Shown: positions 1 to 7,392, counted from the first letter of the stretch. The stretch is 21,345 nucleotides of DNA from Candidatus Sulfotelmatobacter sp. (GCA_030044775.1 JASICF010000598.1:1-21345); one strand, 5' to 3'. Translations and numbers: made by a program. The notes: a model not told the origin generated them from the sequence alone.

Positions 1-711
1 TGCCACGCCGTGCAAGCCTATGACGTGCTCGACGGAGCCCTCACGATTTCGCAGGCATATTCCTATTTTCCGACGCGGACGATCCATGTGGTTGTGGTAG
101 ATCCGGGAGTGGGCACGGCGCGCAGACCAATTATTGCGTCGAGCGATAAGTACCATTTTGTCGCGCCCGACAACGGCGTGCTATCGTTGGTCTACGCGCG
201 CGAAGAGCGGATGCATGTGCGCCACGTCACTTCAGAGCATTATTTTCTCCAGCCGGTGAGCAACACATTCCATGCGCGAGATATCTTTGCCCCGGTCGCG
301 GCATACCTTGCCAAAGAGGTCGAGTCGCAAAAGTTTGGCGATGAAGTCGAGGACTATATTCGCTTCAACGCGCCTAAACCGAAAGCCGTCGATCAGAATC
401 GGCTGCGCGGGGTGGTTTTGAAAGTCGACCGTTTTGGCAACCTCATCACGAACATTACGCCGCAAGATGCTCCGATGCTGTTTCTCGAGGGCGCGAAACG
501 CTTCAAGATCTCGGTGGGCAGCCGCGAAGTGACGGAACTTCACAAAGCATATGCGGAAGGCTCACCTGGAGAAGTTTTCGGCATTCTCGGAAGTATGGGA
601 TTCCTTGAGATTGCCGCGAATCGCGGCGCCGCTGCTCAACTCACGGGAGCCGGCAAAGGAACCGACGTCAACATTATTCTCGGAGAAGCTGCGGCCGCCG
701 GGAAAAGCTAA
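1..711 (+). CDS. S-adenosyl-L-methionine hydroxide adenosyltransferase (DUF62/SAM hydrolase), 5' truncated by window edge
   Basis: The reading frame is open from base 1, so the start codon lies outside the window; the in-frame GTG at 10 is internal. Family members use water to split SAM into adenosine and methionine and are related to SAM-dependent chlorinases and fluorinases. The Asp-Arg-His triad described for the hydroxide-using enzymes is visible: Asp in VDPGVG, Arg in the following TARRP, and His in TFHARDIFAP. APDNGVL and the C-terminal VDRFGNLITNI are also typical. About 236 codons are present against a usual 260-280, so only some 30-40 residues are missing. The protein appears cytosolic, with no membrane segment. 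Its TAA stop overlaps the stop of the minus-strand gene at 708-941. Family assignment is firm; the physiological role of the family is not settled. Confidence 0.93.
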   Translation, partial: CHAVQAYDVLDGALTISQAYSYFPTRTIHVVVVDPGVGTARRPIIASSDKYHFVAPDNGVLSLVYAREERMHVRHVTSEHYFLQPVSNTFHARDIFAPVAAYLAKEVESQKFGDEVEDYIRFNAPKPKAVDQNRLRGVVLKVDRFGNLITNITPQDAPMLFLEGAKRFKISVGSREVTELHKAYAEGSPGEVFGILGSMGFLEIAANRGAAAQLTGAGKGTDVNIILGEAAAAGKS

Positions 712-941
712 GAAGCCTTCGCTTTGGGGTGAGCGTAGCGATCCATTTCTCCGGTCCACTTCAAGAATCGCCACATACTTGATCGTTCTCTCCATAAAAA
801 TTCCCAGAACTCGATAAAGCCGATCTGCGTCATCTTGACGCCGCAGTAGGTCTCGATGCGCCATAAAAGATAAGGGCTGCGCCAGGGAGCCAGACGGTGG
901 CCCTTCGTGGCATTCCATAGAAAGCGCACGGCGTGGAGCAT
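708..941 (-). CDS. Small Trp-rich hypothetical protein (77 aa)
   Basis: I do not recognise a named family. From the ATG at 941 the product has 77 residues, seven of them Trp, with many Arg, Phe and Tyr. It contains WRSPYLLWRIETYCG and, later, FWEFLWRERSSMWRF. These regularly spaced W/F/L positions on a basic background suggest a short amphipathic helical protein. I have an impression of similar short proteins in Acidobacteriota genomes, but cannot confirm it. An in-frame ATG at 1055 would add 38 residues and overlap the divergent TPR start. I prefer 941 because the extra segment is compositionally different and covers the probable TPR promoter. No strong Shine-Dalgarno is seen at either start. 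The stop overlaps that of the convergent SAM hydrolase. Confidence 0.6.
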   Translation of the reverse strand: MLHAVRFLWNATKGHRLAPWRSPYLLWRIETYCGVKMTQIGFIEFWEFLWRERSSMWRFLKWTGEMDRYAHPKAKAS

Positions 942-1018
942 GGGATCATCATAATCAGAATGTTGCCGGGCGGCTACGGCTGCTGCGTTTTCCCGCCGAA
1001 GGCGGCAGAAGTGCACCG

Positions 1019-1027
1019 TGTTAAAAT
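1019..1027 (+). promoter_or_regulatory. Extended -10 promoter candidate for the TPR gene
   Basis: TG at 1019-1020, one spacer base, then TAAAAT at 1022-1027 gives an extended -10 (TGnTAAAAT). No convincing -35 lies 17 bp upstream, which extended -10 promoters tolerate. Transcription would start near 1034, leaving a leader of about 20 nt before the ATG at 1054. Confidence 0.42.
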
Positions 1028-1053
1028 CGGTTCTCCGCCAGTGATTTCGCGCC

Positions 1054-1404
1054 ATGCCCGACGCCGACTCCCGCCAGAACGCCGAAACCCACTACTATGC
1101 CGCGCTTGATCTGATGGCAGATGGAAAACTGGAAGAAGCAGTTTCTGCCTACCGTGAGTCGCTGACGGCCGATCCTGCCTTCACCGAAGCAATGCATGGC
1201 CTCGCTCGTGCATTACAAGATTTGCAACGCTACGACGAAGCGATCGCGGTTGCGCAGAAGATTGCCGAACTCGACCCCGACGATGTTCTCGCCCACACCA
1301 GCTTGTCCGTGCTGTATCAGAAAAAAGGAATGATTCCAGAGGCTGAGGCCGAAGGCGCGAAGGCACGGGTGCTGGGATGGAAGCAGCAGTTGAAGAAAGG
1401 CTAG
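1054..1404 (+). CDS. Tetratricopeptide repeat protein (116 aa)
   Basis: This is a small soluble all-helical protein made almost entirely of TPR units at about residues 12-45, 46-79 and 80-113. The TPR pattern is clear: AALDLMADGKLEEAVSAYRE, then LARALQDLQRYDEAIAVAQK, then LSVLYQKKGMIPEAEAEGAK, with D-P between the first two pairs (TADP, ELDP). There is no signal peptide or membrane segment, so it is probably a cytosolic protein-protein adaptor. No catalytic domain is fused to it and no partner can be named. The ATG at 1054 follows a short leader with no obvious Shine-Dalgarno. The next gene starts about 160 bp downstream with its own promoter candidate, so this is probably monocistronic. Confidence 0.85.
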   Translation: MPDADSRQNAETHYYAALDLMADGKLEEAVSAYRESLTADPAFTEAMHGLARALQDLQRYDEAIAVAQKIAELDPDDVLAHTSLSVLYQKKGMIPEAEAEGAKARVLGWKQQLKKG

Positions 1405-1530
1405 CCTGCGGGGGCTCGATTTTAGTTCTGCGGAATCCAGCCAAGTCGATACGAGCTACCGCGTAATTTCAACAGCTGAATTGCGAGGCCCCCTCAACCA
1501 TGTAGACCGGCAGACCACGAGGACTTCGCG

Positions 1531-1560
1531 TTGGTCGTCACCAAGAGACTCGGATATAGT
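1531..1560 (+). promoter_or_regulatory. Sigma-70 promoter candidate for the DUF5009 acetyltransferase
   Basis: TTGGTC (1531-1536), an 18-bp spacer, then TATAGT (1555-1560; five of six consensus bases). The predicted start point, 6-8 bp past the -10, falls on or beside the GTG at 1567, so the transcript may be leaderless. Confidence 0.5.
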
Positions 1561-1566
1561 AACCCC

Positions 1567-2754
1567 GTGTCAACGACGGAGATTAATGCTCAACCAGCCA
1601 CAGCCGCCAGAGACGGCGGCGCCTCCGGATCTGGGCGCTTGCTTTGCCTTGATATCTACCGCGGCCTGATGGTCGCGGCCATGATCGTCGTGGACAACCC
1701 CGGGAGCGATGAAAATGCCTATTGGCCCATCATGCACGCCAAGTGGAATGGTTGGACACCCGCCGATTTCATCTTTCCTTCTTTTCTCTTTCTCGCGGGG
1801 ATTTCTCTGGTGTACTCGTTCGAGGCTCGCCGGCGGCGCGGAGAAACCAACAGGCAGATTCTCTGGCATGCCTTCAAACGGAGCCTGATCCTCATCGCCA
1901 TCGGATTGCTCGTCAACGCCTCGCCGATTTACGGGCTGGACATTCACAGTTGGCGTTTCGAGGGCGTCACCCAGCGGATTGGGCTCTGCTATTTCTTCGC
2001 TGCGATTCTGGAATTGTGGGCCGGGCGTCGCGGCCAGGTGCTGGCCTTGTTCGCGTGTCTGTCTGGCTATTGGGTTCTGCTGCGCTTTGTGCCCGTGCCT
2101 GGTGCGGGTCTTCCAGGTAGAGATATCGCGTTCATGGACCCAGTGCAAAATCTCCCCGCGTGGCTCGATCGAAAATTGTTTATGGGTCATCTTTACGACC
2201 AGACCCGAGACCCGGAGGGAATTATTCACACGATTCCAGCAATCGGAACGACGCTCGTCGGAGTATTGGCAGGTCACTGGCTCAAATCGAAGCGGACTAC
2301 ATCGCAGCTCATTGTTGGTATGGTCCTCTTTGGAATTTTGGGAATGCTCAGCGGCGAAGCCTGGAATCGTTGGTTCCCGATTAACAAAAACCTGTGGACC
2401 AGTTCGTTTGTGCTGTTCAGTGGTGGCTTCTGCCTGTTGTTCCTGGCGCTGCTTTATTGGATAACCGAGGTGAAGCGGTGGCGCGGGAAATGGACCATGC
2501 CCATCCTGGTCTTCGGAATGAATGCGATCACGGGGTTTGTCGCTGACTCCCTGATCTACGGTCCGGGCTATACGTTCACCGCGGCCGGGGCTAACGGCGC
2601 CAAAATGAGTTGGCACGAAGCGGCACAATCGTATTTGGAAACGGCTGGTTTGAGTGTCGCCAACGCTTCCCTGGTCTATTCGCTGGGAGCGGTGCTTATC
2701 TGCTGGATCATGCTGTGGTTCTTGTGGCGGAAGAGAATTTTCCTGAAAGTGTAG
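1567..2754 (+). CDS. Heparan-alpha-glucosaminide N-acetyltransferase-like membrane protein (DUF5009/COG4299)
   Basis: A 395-residue multi-pass inner-membrane protein. Signatures of the HGSNAT/YeiB-related family are LDIYRGLMVAAMIVVDNPG (residues 28-46) and HAKWNGWTPADFIFPSFLF (57-75). The His at 57 lies where the family's proposed acetyl-transfer histidine sits in the first extracytoplasmic loop. About ten hydrophobic helices follow, and the C-terminus is a short basic tail. Known relatives move acetyl groups from cytosolic acetyl-CoA across a membrane onto amino sugars; the bacterial substrate is unknown, with cell-envelope or scavenged glycans plausible. I chose GTG 1567 because the conserved LDIYRGL helix needs an upstream start and no in-frame ATG precedes it; TTG 1531 lies inside the probable -35. 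A Shine-Dalgarno is absent, consistent with leaderless translation. Confidence 0.85.
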   Translation: MSTTEINAQPATAARDGGASGSGRLLCLDIYRGLMVAAMIVVDNPGSDENAYWPIMHAKWNGWTPADFIFPSFLFLAGISLVYSFEARRRRGETNRQILWHAFKRSLILIAIGLLVNASPIYGLDIHSWRFEGVTQRIGLCYFFAAILELWAGRRGQVLALFACLSGYWVLLRFVPVPGAGLPGRDIAFMDPVQNLPAWLDRKLFMGHLYDQTRDPEGIIHTIPAIGTTLVGVLAGHWLKSKRTTSQLIVGMVLFGILGMLSGEAWNRWFPINKNLWTSSFVLFSGGFCLLFLALLYWITEVKRWRGKWTMPILVFGMNAITGFVADSLIYGPGYTFTAAGANGAKMSWHEAAQSYLETAGLSVANASLVYSLGAVLICWIMLWFLWRKRIFLKV

Positions 2755-2756
2755 AA

Positions 2757-2942
2757 GGGGTGGCCCATCCTTTCCGGAAACTGCCCTGAGCGAAGGCGAA
2801 GGGGTGGGTAGACCCCCGATTACAATCCGCAGAAATGCGCGTGAAGAATCGAATGAGCGACGGCCCGCAGGCGCGAAATCACGTGCGGGCGAATAACATG
2901 ATCCCACCCTTCGCTAAAGGCAGGCGAAAGGATGGGGCAACC
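2757..2942. repeat. Double-hairpin palindromic repeat (REP/BIME-like) between convergent genes
   Basis: Two imperfect hairpins face each other. In the left unit, CCCATCCTTT near 2763-2772 pairs imperfectly with GCGAAGGGGTGGG at 2796-2808. In the right unit, CCCACCCTTCGC at 2903-2914 pairs with GCGAAAGGATGGG at about 2924-2936. The units are also inverted copies of each other: outer arms share GCCCATCCTTT-type sequence and inner arms share GCGAAGGGGTGGG-type sequence. The element fills the 190-bp gap between the stops of the acetyltransferase gene and pilR, and could act as a bidirectional transcription stop. I read it as a dispersed chromosomal repeat; I cannot check copy number. Confidence 0.6.
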
Positions 2943-2944
2943 TG

Positions 2945-4342
2945 CTACAACTCGTACTTCTTCATCAAATGCCGGAACGAACGATAAGAGATGTGGAGCA
3001 GGTCAGCGGCTTTGGTTTGCACTCCATTCGAGCGGTCGAGCGCGCTCTGCAGTAAGCTGCGCTCGATGCCGGCGACGTAGCCTTCCATGCCCACGCCATC
3101 GGGAAGCACGGCGCCTGGTGGCACGTCGAGTGAAGCGCCGGCGATGCCTGCGCCCGCTGCAGCAGCGCGGGCTTTCGCTTTTTCGGCGGGGAGTTCGACG
3201 TGCAATTCGTCGGTCATTTCCAGAGCGACCGCACGCTCAACAGTGTTTTCGAGCTGGCGCACATTGCCCGGCCATTCATATCCGCAAAGCGCTTCGAGCG
3301 AATTCTTGTTGATGCGCAGGATGCTGCGATTGGCCGCGGCCGCGTATTTCTTGAGGAAGTGATTGGCCAGCAGAGGAATATCCTCGCGGCGCTCCCGCAG
3401 ATTGGGCACGCGAATGGGAATTACGCTGAGGCGATAGTAAAGATCTTCCCGGAACAGGTTTTCGGCAACCGCTTTATCCAGGTCGCGATTCGTGGCCGCA
3501 ATCACACGCACATCGACAGGAATCTCGCTGGTCCCTCCGACCGGGCGAACCGTGCGCTCCTGTAGCACGCGCAGCAGCTTCACCTGCATGGCAAGAGTCA
3601 TTTCGCTGATTTCGTCGAGAAACAGCGTTCCCCCGCTGGCGACTTCAAAAAGTCCCCGCTTGTTCTGGTTTGCTCCGGTAAATGCGCCCTTGAGATAGCC
3701 GAACAACTCGCTCTCGAGTAACGTTTCAGGGAAAGCACCGCAGTTTACTGAGACAAACGGCTCGGTGGCTCGCGGCGAGCAGATATGCACGGCGCGGGCC
3801 ACCAATTCTTTTCCCGTTCCGCTTTCTCCGTGAATAAGAACTGTGCTGGCAGTCGAGGCGACCGTGCGCACAGTCTGTTTCAGCTTTTCCATAGCCGCGC
3901 TCGAACCCACGATGTTATCGAGCGAATTATGCGAAGCGGCGTCGCGGCGCAGGGCGAAATTTTGCTTGCTGAGAATCGCTTTTTCCAGAACCCTGCTGAT
4001 GGCGAGTTTGATTTCGTCCACCAAGCCCGGGGTCTTGCGGATGTAATCCGATGCGCCGCCCGCTTTCACCGCTTCGACAGCGGCCTCGTAATCATCCACC
4101 GCGGTGATCAGAATGACGGGCGAATCGGGCGAAACCCGGTGCGCATGGCGCAGCACTTCGACGCCATCGATATTCGGCATCTTGATATCGGTGATGATCA
4201 GATCGTAAAGAGCGCCATCGATTTTGTTCTTCGCCGCCTGGCCCGACTGCACGGTTTCGACGCGATGGCCTTCGCGGCGCAGAGCAATGTCGAGCATTTC
4301 GCAGATCGAACGCTCATCGTCGCAAACGAGGATGTTAGCCAT
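2945..4342 (-). CDS. pilR: Sigma-54-dependent response regulator, PilR-like
   Basis: A 465-residue NtrC-family activator. The receiver domain (1-120) has acidic residues D8/D9, phospho-acceptor D52 (ITDIKMP), T80 and K103. The AAA+ domain (145-375) has Walker A GESGTGKE (172-179), an intact GAFTGA sigma-54 contact loop (219-224) and Walker B GTLFLDE (238-244). A Fis-type helix-turn-helix ends the protein (about 438-465). A 40-residue Ala/Gly-rich linker precedes the HTH. The ATG at 4342 has GGGAGG five bases upstream, and a longer in-frame start at 4384 is unlikely. It overlaps the end of the kinase gene by 8 nt, which suggests translational coupling. PilR activates pilin transcription with RpoN when phosphorylated by PilS. 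The gene name rests on this pairing and the pilBTC context. Confidence 0.88.
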   Translation of the reverse strand: MANILVCDDERSICEMLDIALRREGHRVETVQSGQAAKNKIDGALYDLIITDIKMPNIDGVEVLRHAHRVSPDSPVILITAVDDYEAAVEAVKAGGASDYIRKTPGLVDEIKLAISRVLEKAILSKQNFALRRDAASHNSLDNIVGSSAAMEKLKQTVRTVASTASTVLIHGESGTGKELVARAVHICSPRATEPFVSVNCGAFPETLLESELFGYLKGAFTGANQNKRGLFEVASGGTLFLDEISEMTLAMQVKLLRVLQERTVRPVGGTSEIPVDVRVIAATNRDLDKAVAENLFREDLYYRLSVIPIRVPNLRERREDIPLLANHFLKKYAAAANRSILRINKNSLEALCGYEWPGNVRQLENTVERAVALEMTDELHVELPAEKAKARAAAAGAGIAGASLDVPPGAVLPDGVGMEGYVAGIERSLLQSALDRSNGVQTKAADLLHISYRSFRHLMKKYEL

Positions 4343-5288
4343 GCACCCTCCCTTCCGCGGCGGCTTTCGCGAGCGGAGCGGCAACTGCGGAGGAAGGCAT
4401 GCCTTGTTCGGGCTCGGAATTTTCTGTCATTCCGAAGTTCTCCGGCTCGGAAGTGGTGGAACTCGCGCGTTCGGCGTCAAAGCGGCGAAGCCGCAAAATG
4501 AAAGTCGTCCCCTTGCCTGGCTTCGATCGAGCCCAGACTTTCCCTTCGTGCGCCTGCACGATCTGATACACAACCGCTAATCCGAGGCCGGTGCCGCCTT
4601 CGAAATTGGATTGGAACGGTTCGAAAATCTTTTCCGTCTGTTGCGGCGTCATACCCGTTCCGGTGTCGGCAAAACTGACTTGCCAGTCGTCGCCCAGCCG
4701 CTCGATGGATGCGGTGAGAGTTCCGCCATCTTTCATCGCGCGAACTGCATTTTCCGAAAAATTCCAGAACACCTGTTTGATCTTGTCGCCATCGGCGAGT
4801 GCCCATGCCTCTTTGACGGCAATGCGGCTATCGATTGCGATTCGCGTGTTCTCGGCTGTCATGCGGTGCCGGACCAGCGTGAGCGTGTCTTGCAAGAGAA
4901 GTACGAGATCGACTTTGTCGAAGCGATACTGTTTGCCGCGCGAGTAAGCCAGGAAATCGGTGATGATGCCGTTCAAGCGCTGCGATTCGCGCGTCACAAT
5001 TTCGAGCAGGTGCCGATGCTCTTCGCTCATCTCCGGTATTGCGGAAAGCATGCTCACCGAGCCGGCGATCGAGGTCAGGGGATTGCGAATTTCGTGGGCT
5101 ATGGCTGCAGCCAGCCGGCCCACGGCAGCCAGCCGATCCTGCATGCGAACTTCGCGCTCCAACCGGCGAATCTCGGTTAAGTCATCCAAGGCATACAAGT
5201 AGCCGGATGAGCCGCCATCAGCAACGTTCAGGGCTGCTACCCTGATTCGAACGGTCTTGCGAAATGAGCCGGGTAGATCGAAGCGCAC
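4335..5288 (-). CDS. pilS: PilS-like sensor kinase, C-terminal catalytic fragment (frameshifted gene)
   Basis: This is the catalytic half of a sensor kinase whose N-terminal half lies in another frame (5237-6070). Counting from the GTG at 5288, it holds the end of the PAS domain, HisKA with phospho-acceptor H65 in AIAHEIRNPL, and an HATPase with N180 in FWNFSENA, DTGTGM (208-213) and GGTGLGL (231-237). A low-complexity tail of about 45 residues follows (Ser/Pro/Glu, then Ala). The same frame stays open upstream of 5288 and reads ANGESRTHAEV, a natural continuation of the PAS region, so GTG 5288 is probably not a true start. It overlaps pilR by 8 nt. If one base is restored, the whole gene would encode about 578 residues. 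The real status is either a sequencing error or a recent inactivation. Confidence 0.82.
   Translation of the reverse strand: MRFDLPGSFRKTVRIRVAALNVADGGSSGYLYALDDLTEIRRLEREVRMQDRLAAVGRLAAAIAHEIRNPLTSIAGSVSMLSAIPEMSEEHRHLLEIVTRESQRLNGIITDFLAYSRGKQYRFDKVDLVLLLQDTLTLVRHRMTAENTRIAIDSRIAVKEAWALADGDKIKQVFWNFSENAVRAMKDGGTLTASIERLGDDWQVSFADTGTGMTPQQTEKIFEPFQSNFEGGTGLGLAVVYQIVQAHEGKVWARSKPGKGTTFILRLRRFDAERASSTTSEPENFGMTENSEPEQGMPSSAVAAPLAKAAAEGRVHG
4414..4435. repeat. Perfect inverted repeat inside the pilS 3' end
   Basis: TCGGAAT (4414-4420) and ATTCCGA (4429-4435) are exact reverse complements separated by 8 nt. It encodes part of the low-complexity tail of the kinase, about residues 285-292 of the C-terminal fragment, after the HATPase domain has ended. 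It resembles short intergenic hairpin repeats, so a repeat may have been absorbed into the coding end. Confidence 0.45.
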
Positions 5289-6070
5289 CTCGGCATGGGT
5301 CCGCGATTCGCCATTGGCAAGGGATCGAGAAAAAATGCGCTAACCGGTTTGCCGAGCAAATCCGCGGGAGTGCGCTCAAGAAGTTTTTGTGCCGCGCTGT
5401 TCACCAGGGTAATCCGCCCGTCGAGGCCGGTGGTGATCAAACCGCTGCTGATGGACTGAATGATGTTCTCGTGCAGTATTTGCAGATCTTCCAAGGCGCC
5501 GCTTGCATTCTCGAGTTGGACGCCCACTTGCCGCAATTTCGCGGCCAGGAGACCGGTGAGATATGCCACGGCAAGAAATGCGGACAAGTGGACAAAGATC
5601 AGCCCTTGCAGAGCCTTCAACTCGGGATGCGTTGTCCCATAGGAACGCACTACCCCGTAGTAGGCAAGTTCGAGGGTCGTACCGTAAAGGATGAAAGCGA
5701 GGGCCGCAATCAGATGCGCCCAAACACGAGGCAAAAGGATGCCTGCAACTATGATGACCAGTGGATAGAGAACGTTCAGAGAACTGTCCCACCCTCCGGT
5801 CTCATGCACCACCAGGCTCACCATCACGAGATCGGTCAGCACTTGCAACGCAGCCTGCAGGCGGTGCTCGCGCCAGAAGGAAAGGAGCAGGACGTAAAAC
5901 AGAGAGACAGTGAACCAGAACAGCATCGTGCTGAGGAAAAGGCGCAGAGGTATGCGCGTCGGAGTGAGCCGCGCGATCGTCAGTTCAATTCCGAGCAGGA
6001 AAGTAAGGATCAGGATCCTTACCTTGACCAGCCACGCCAGCCAATTGCGCTCGTCGAATGTTGCTTGCAT
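5237..6070 (-). CDS. pilS: PilS-like sensor kinase, N-terminal membrane/PAS fragment (frameshifted gene)
   Basis: From ATG 6070, about six membrane helices occupy residues 15-200 with almost no soluble loop, the layout of PilS. A short coiled segment and a PAS domain follow, from ILHENIIQSISSGLITTGLD through LLGKPVSAFFLDPL. The reading then leaves the expected protein: the last 26 or so residues (from PMANRGP) are out of register, ending at a stop at 5237. A single missing base near 5317-5318, such as one G in a TTGGCCAA context, would rejoin it to the kinase half. No consensus -35/-10 or strong Shine-Dalgarno is visible upstream. A hairpin separates it from pilC, but spacing (113 bp) still allows co-transcription with the pil genes. 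PilS senses the pilin pool in the membrane in Pseudomonas; that role here is inference. Confidence 0.82.
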   Translation of the reverse strand: MQATFDERNWLAWLVKVRILILTFLLGIELTIARLTPTRIPLRLFLSTMLFWFTVSLFYVLLLSFWREHRLQAALQVLTDLVMVSLVVHETGGWDSSLNVLYPLVIIVAGILLPRVWAHLIAALAFILYGTTLELAYYGVVRSYGTTHPELKALQGLIFVHLSAFLAVAYLTGLLAAKLRQVGVQLENASGALEDLQILHENIIQSISSGLITTGLDGRITLVNSAAQKLLERTPADLLGKPVSAFFLDPLPMANRGPMPRCASIYPAHFARPFESG

Positions 6071-6143
6071 CCGGGTTCCGCTACCCTTGAAAAAGAATTC
6101 TGACCGCGAGCCGCTACTGAGACGTGCGGCGTCGAGGATTCGA

Positions 6144-6171
6144 GAAGGCGACGCAAGTTTGCGCCGCCTTC
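6144..6171 (-). terminator. Hairpin between pilC and pilS (terminator or processing site)
   Basis: GAAGGCG-CGCAA pairs with TTGCG-CGCCTTC around a tiny loop. In minus-strand RNA the one odd position is a G-U wobble, so the 13-bp stem is continuous; in plus-strand RNA it is an A-C mismatch. It begins about 12 nt after the pilC stop. There is no U-tract, so partial termination or mRNA stabilisation is as likely as full termination. Confidence 0.5.
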
Positions 6172-6183
6172 AGTCAAAGTTAT

Positions 6184-7392
6184 TTAGCCGGCCAATTTTG
6201 CAATCATGGCAAACAGCGGCATGTAGAGAGAAATGACGATTCCGCCGATGGTTAAGCCCAACATGCCAATGATGATGGGTTCCAACATGGCGAGCATGTC
6301 CCGGGTTGCCGCATCAACTTCTTCTTCGTAGAAGTCGGCAATTTTCTGCAGCATGCTGTCCATTGCGCCGGTCGCTTCGCCAACGCCGATCATTTGCGTC
6401 ACCATGTTGGGAAACACTCCGCATTCCTTGAGGGGGTCCACGATGGTCCGGCCTTCTTCGATGGCTTTGCGAACTTTCATGAGCGCTTCTTCCAAGACAG
6501 CGTTGCCGGAAGTTTTTGCCGTGATCGACAGGCCTTCGAGAATCGGAACACCGGAAGTGATCAACGTACCCAGCGTGCGGGTGAAGCGCCCGACCGCAAT
6601 TTTCCGGAGCAGCGAGCCAATCACCGGTATTTTGAGCAGGGTTTTATCGAAATAGTAACGACCTGCCTGAGTTTTCCGGATCTGCCCCATGCCAAAAATG
6701 ACTCCACCGACTATGAGGCCGACCAGCCACCAGAACTGTTGCACAAAGCTGCTCATTCCGATCACGATCCGCGTCGGAAGCGGGAGGGCCACCCCTAATC
6801 CAGCGAAGAGGTTGGAGAAGATCGGCACTACCCATTTCAGTAGAGCGGCGACAATGAGGACGGCAATCGTTACCACCGCAATGGGATAAATCAACGCTGA
6901 TTTAACCGCCGACTTTAAGCGGACCGCCTTTTCCACGTAAGTCGCCAAGCGCTGCAGAATAACGTCGAGAATACCGCCCGTTTCGCCCGCCTCGATCATG
7001 TTGGTCGTGAGGTCGTCGAAAACCGCAGGATATTGCCGCATTGCATTTGCCAGCGTCGAACCGCCTTCCACCGTAGTGCGAACGCCGGTCAGGGTTTTCT
7101 GAAACGCCTGACTTTCCTGGTTGGCCGCCAGGATTTCAAGACACTGTACCAGCGGCAATCCGGCGTCAATCATGACGGAGAACTGGCGAAAGAAGATCGC
7201 AATATCCTTGACCTTCACCTTGCCGGAGCCGAAGGTCGGAAGTGCAAACTCCTTTCCCTTCTCACGGATGGCGCCGGGGGTGATCCGTTCGCGACGCAGT
7301 TGTTGATTGAGCGACTGTTTGTTTGGCGCGGTTCGCTCTCCGCTGACCTTTTGCCCCGAAGCATCTTTGCCCGAAAATGTGAAGACTGGCAT
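6184..7392 (-). CDS. pilC: Type IV pilus inner-membrane platform protein PilC
   Basis: A 402-residue polytopic inner-membrane protein of the T2SF/GspF family. Two cytoplasmic helical-bundle domains are visible: about 64-168 (FFRQFSVMIDAGLPLVQCLE) and 267-370 (FTRTLGTLITSGVPILEGL). Each carries the family GE-TG element: EAGETGG (134-140) and GVGEATGAM (336-344). Membrane helices lie near 170-195, 215-238 and 372-398, typical of the family. Length is typical. GAGGAG about 10 nt upstream supports ATG 7392. PilC links the PilB/PilT motors to the pilin being added or removed. It sits 96 bp downstream of pilT in the same direction and is probably part of one transcript. Confidence 0.96.
   Translation of the reverse strand: MPVFTFSGKDASGQKVSGERTAPNKQSLNQQLRRERITPGAIREKGKEFALPTFGSGKVKVKDIAIFFRQFSVMIDAGLPLVQCLEILAANQESQAFQKTLTGVRTTVEGGSTLANAMRQYPAVFDDLTTNMIEAGETGGILDVILQRLATYVEKAVRLKSAVKSALIYPIAVVTIAVLIVAALLKWVVPIFSNLFAGLGVALPLPTRIVIGMSSFVQQFWWLVGLIVGGVIFGMGQIRKTQAGRYYFDKTLLKIPVIGSLLRKIAVGRFTRTLGTLITSGVPILEGLSITAKTSGNAVLEEALMKVRKAIEEGRTIVDPLKECGVFPNMVTQMIGVGEATGAMDSMLQKIADFYEEEVDAATRDMLAMLEPIIIGMLGLTIGGIVISLYMPLFAMIAKLAG

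Noticed and set aside
1410..1493. Long-range inverted repeat GGGGGCTCG/CGAGGCCCCC after the TPR gene
   Set aside because: One bulge and a loop of about 65 nt make it a poor terminator; chance pairing in GC-rich DNA is likely.
1570..2907. 445-codon open frame on the minus strand opposite the acetyltransferase gene
   Set aside because: It mirrors a clear membrane-protein gene, has no recognisable domain and an Arg/Pro/Gln-rich composition typical of antisense frames.
5264..6103. 279-codon plus-strand frame opposite the pilS N-terminal half
   Set aside because: Gln/Glu/Arg-rich mirror of a hydrophobic membrane region; no motif or start context.
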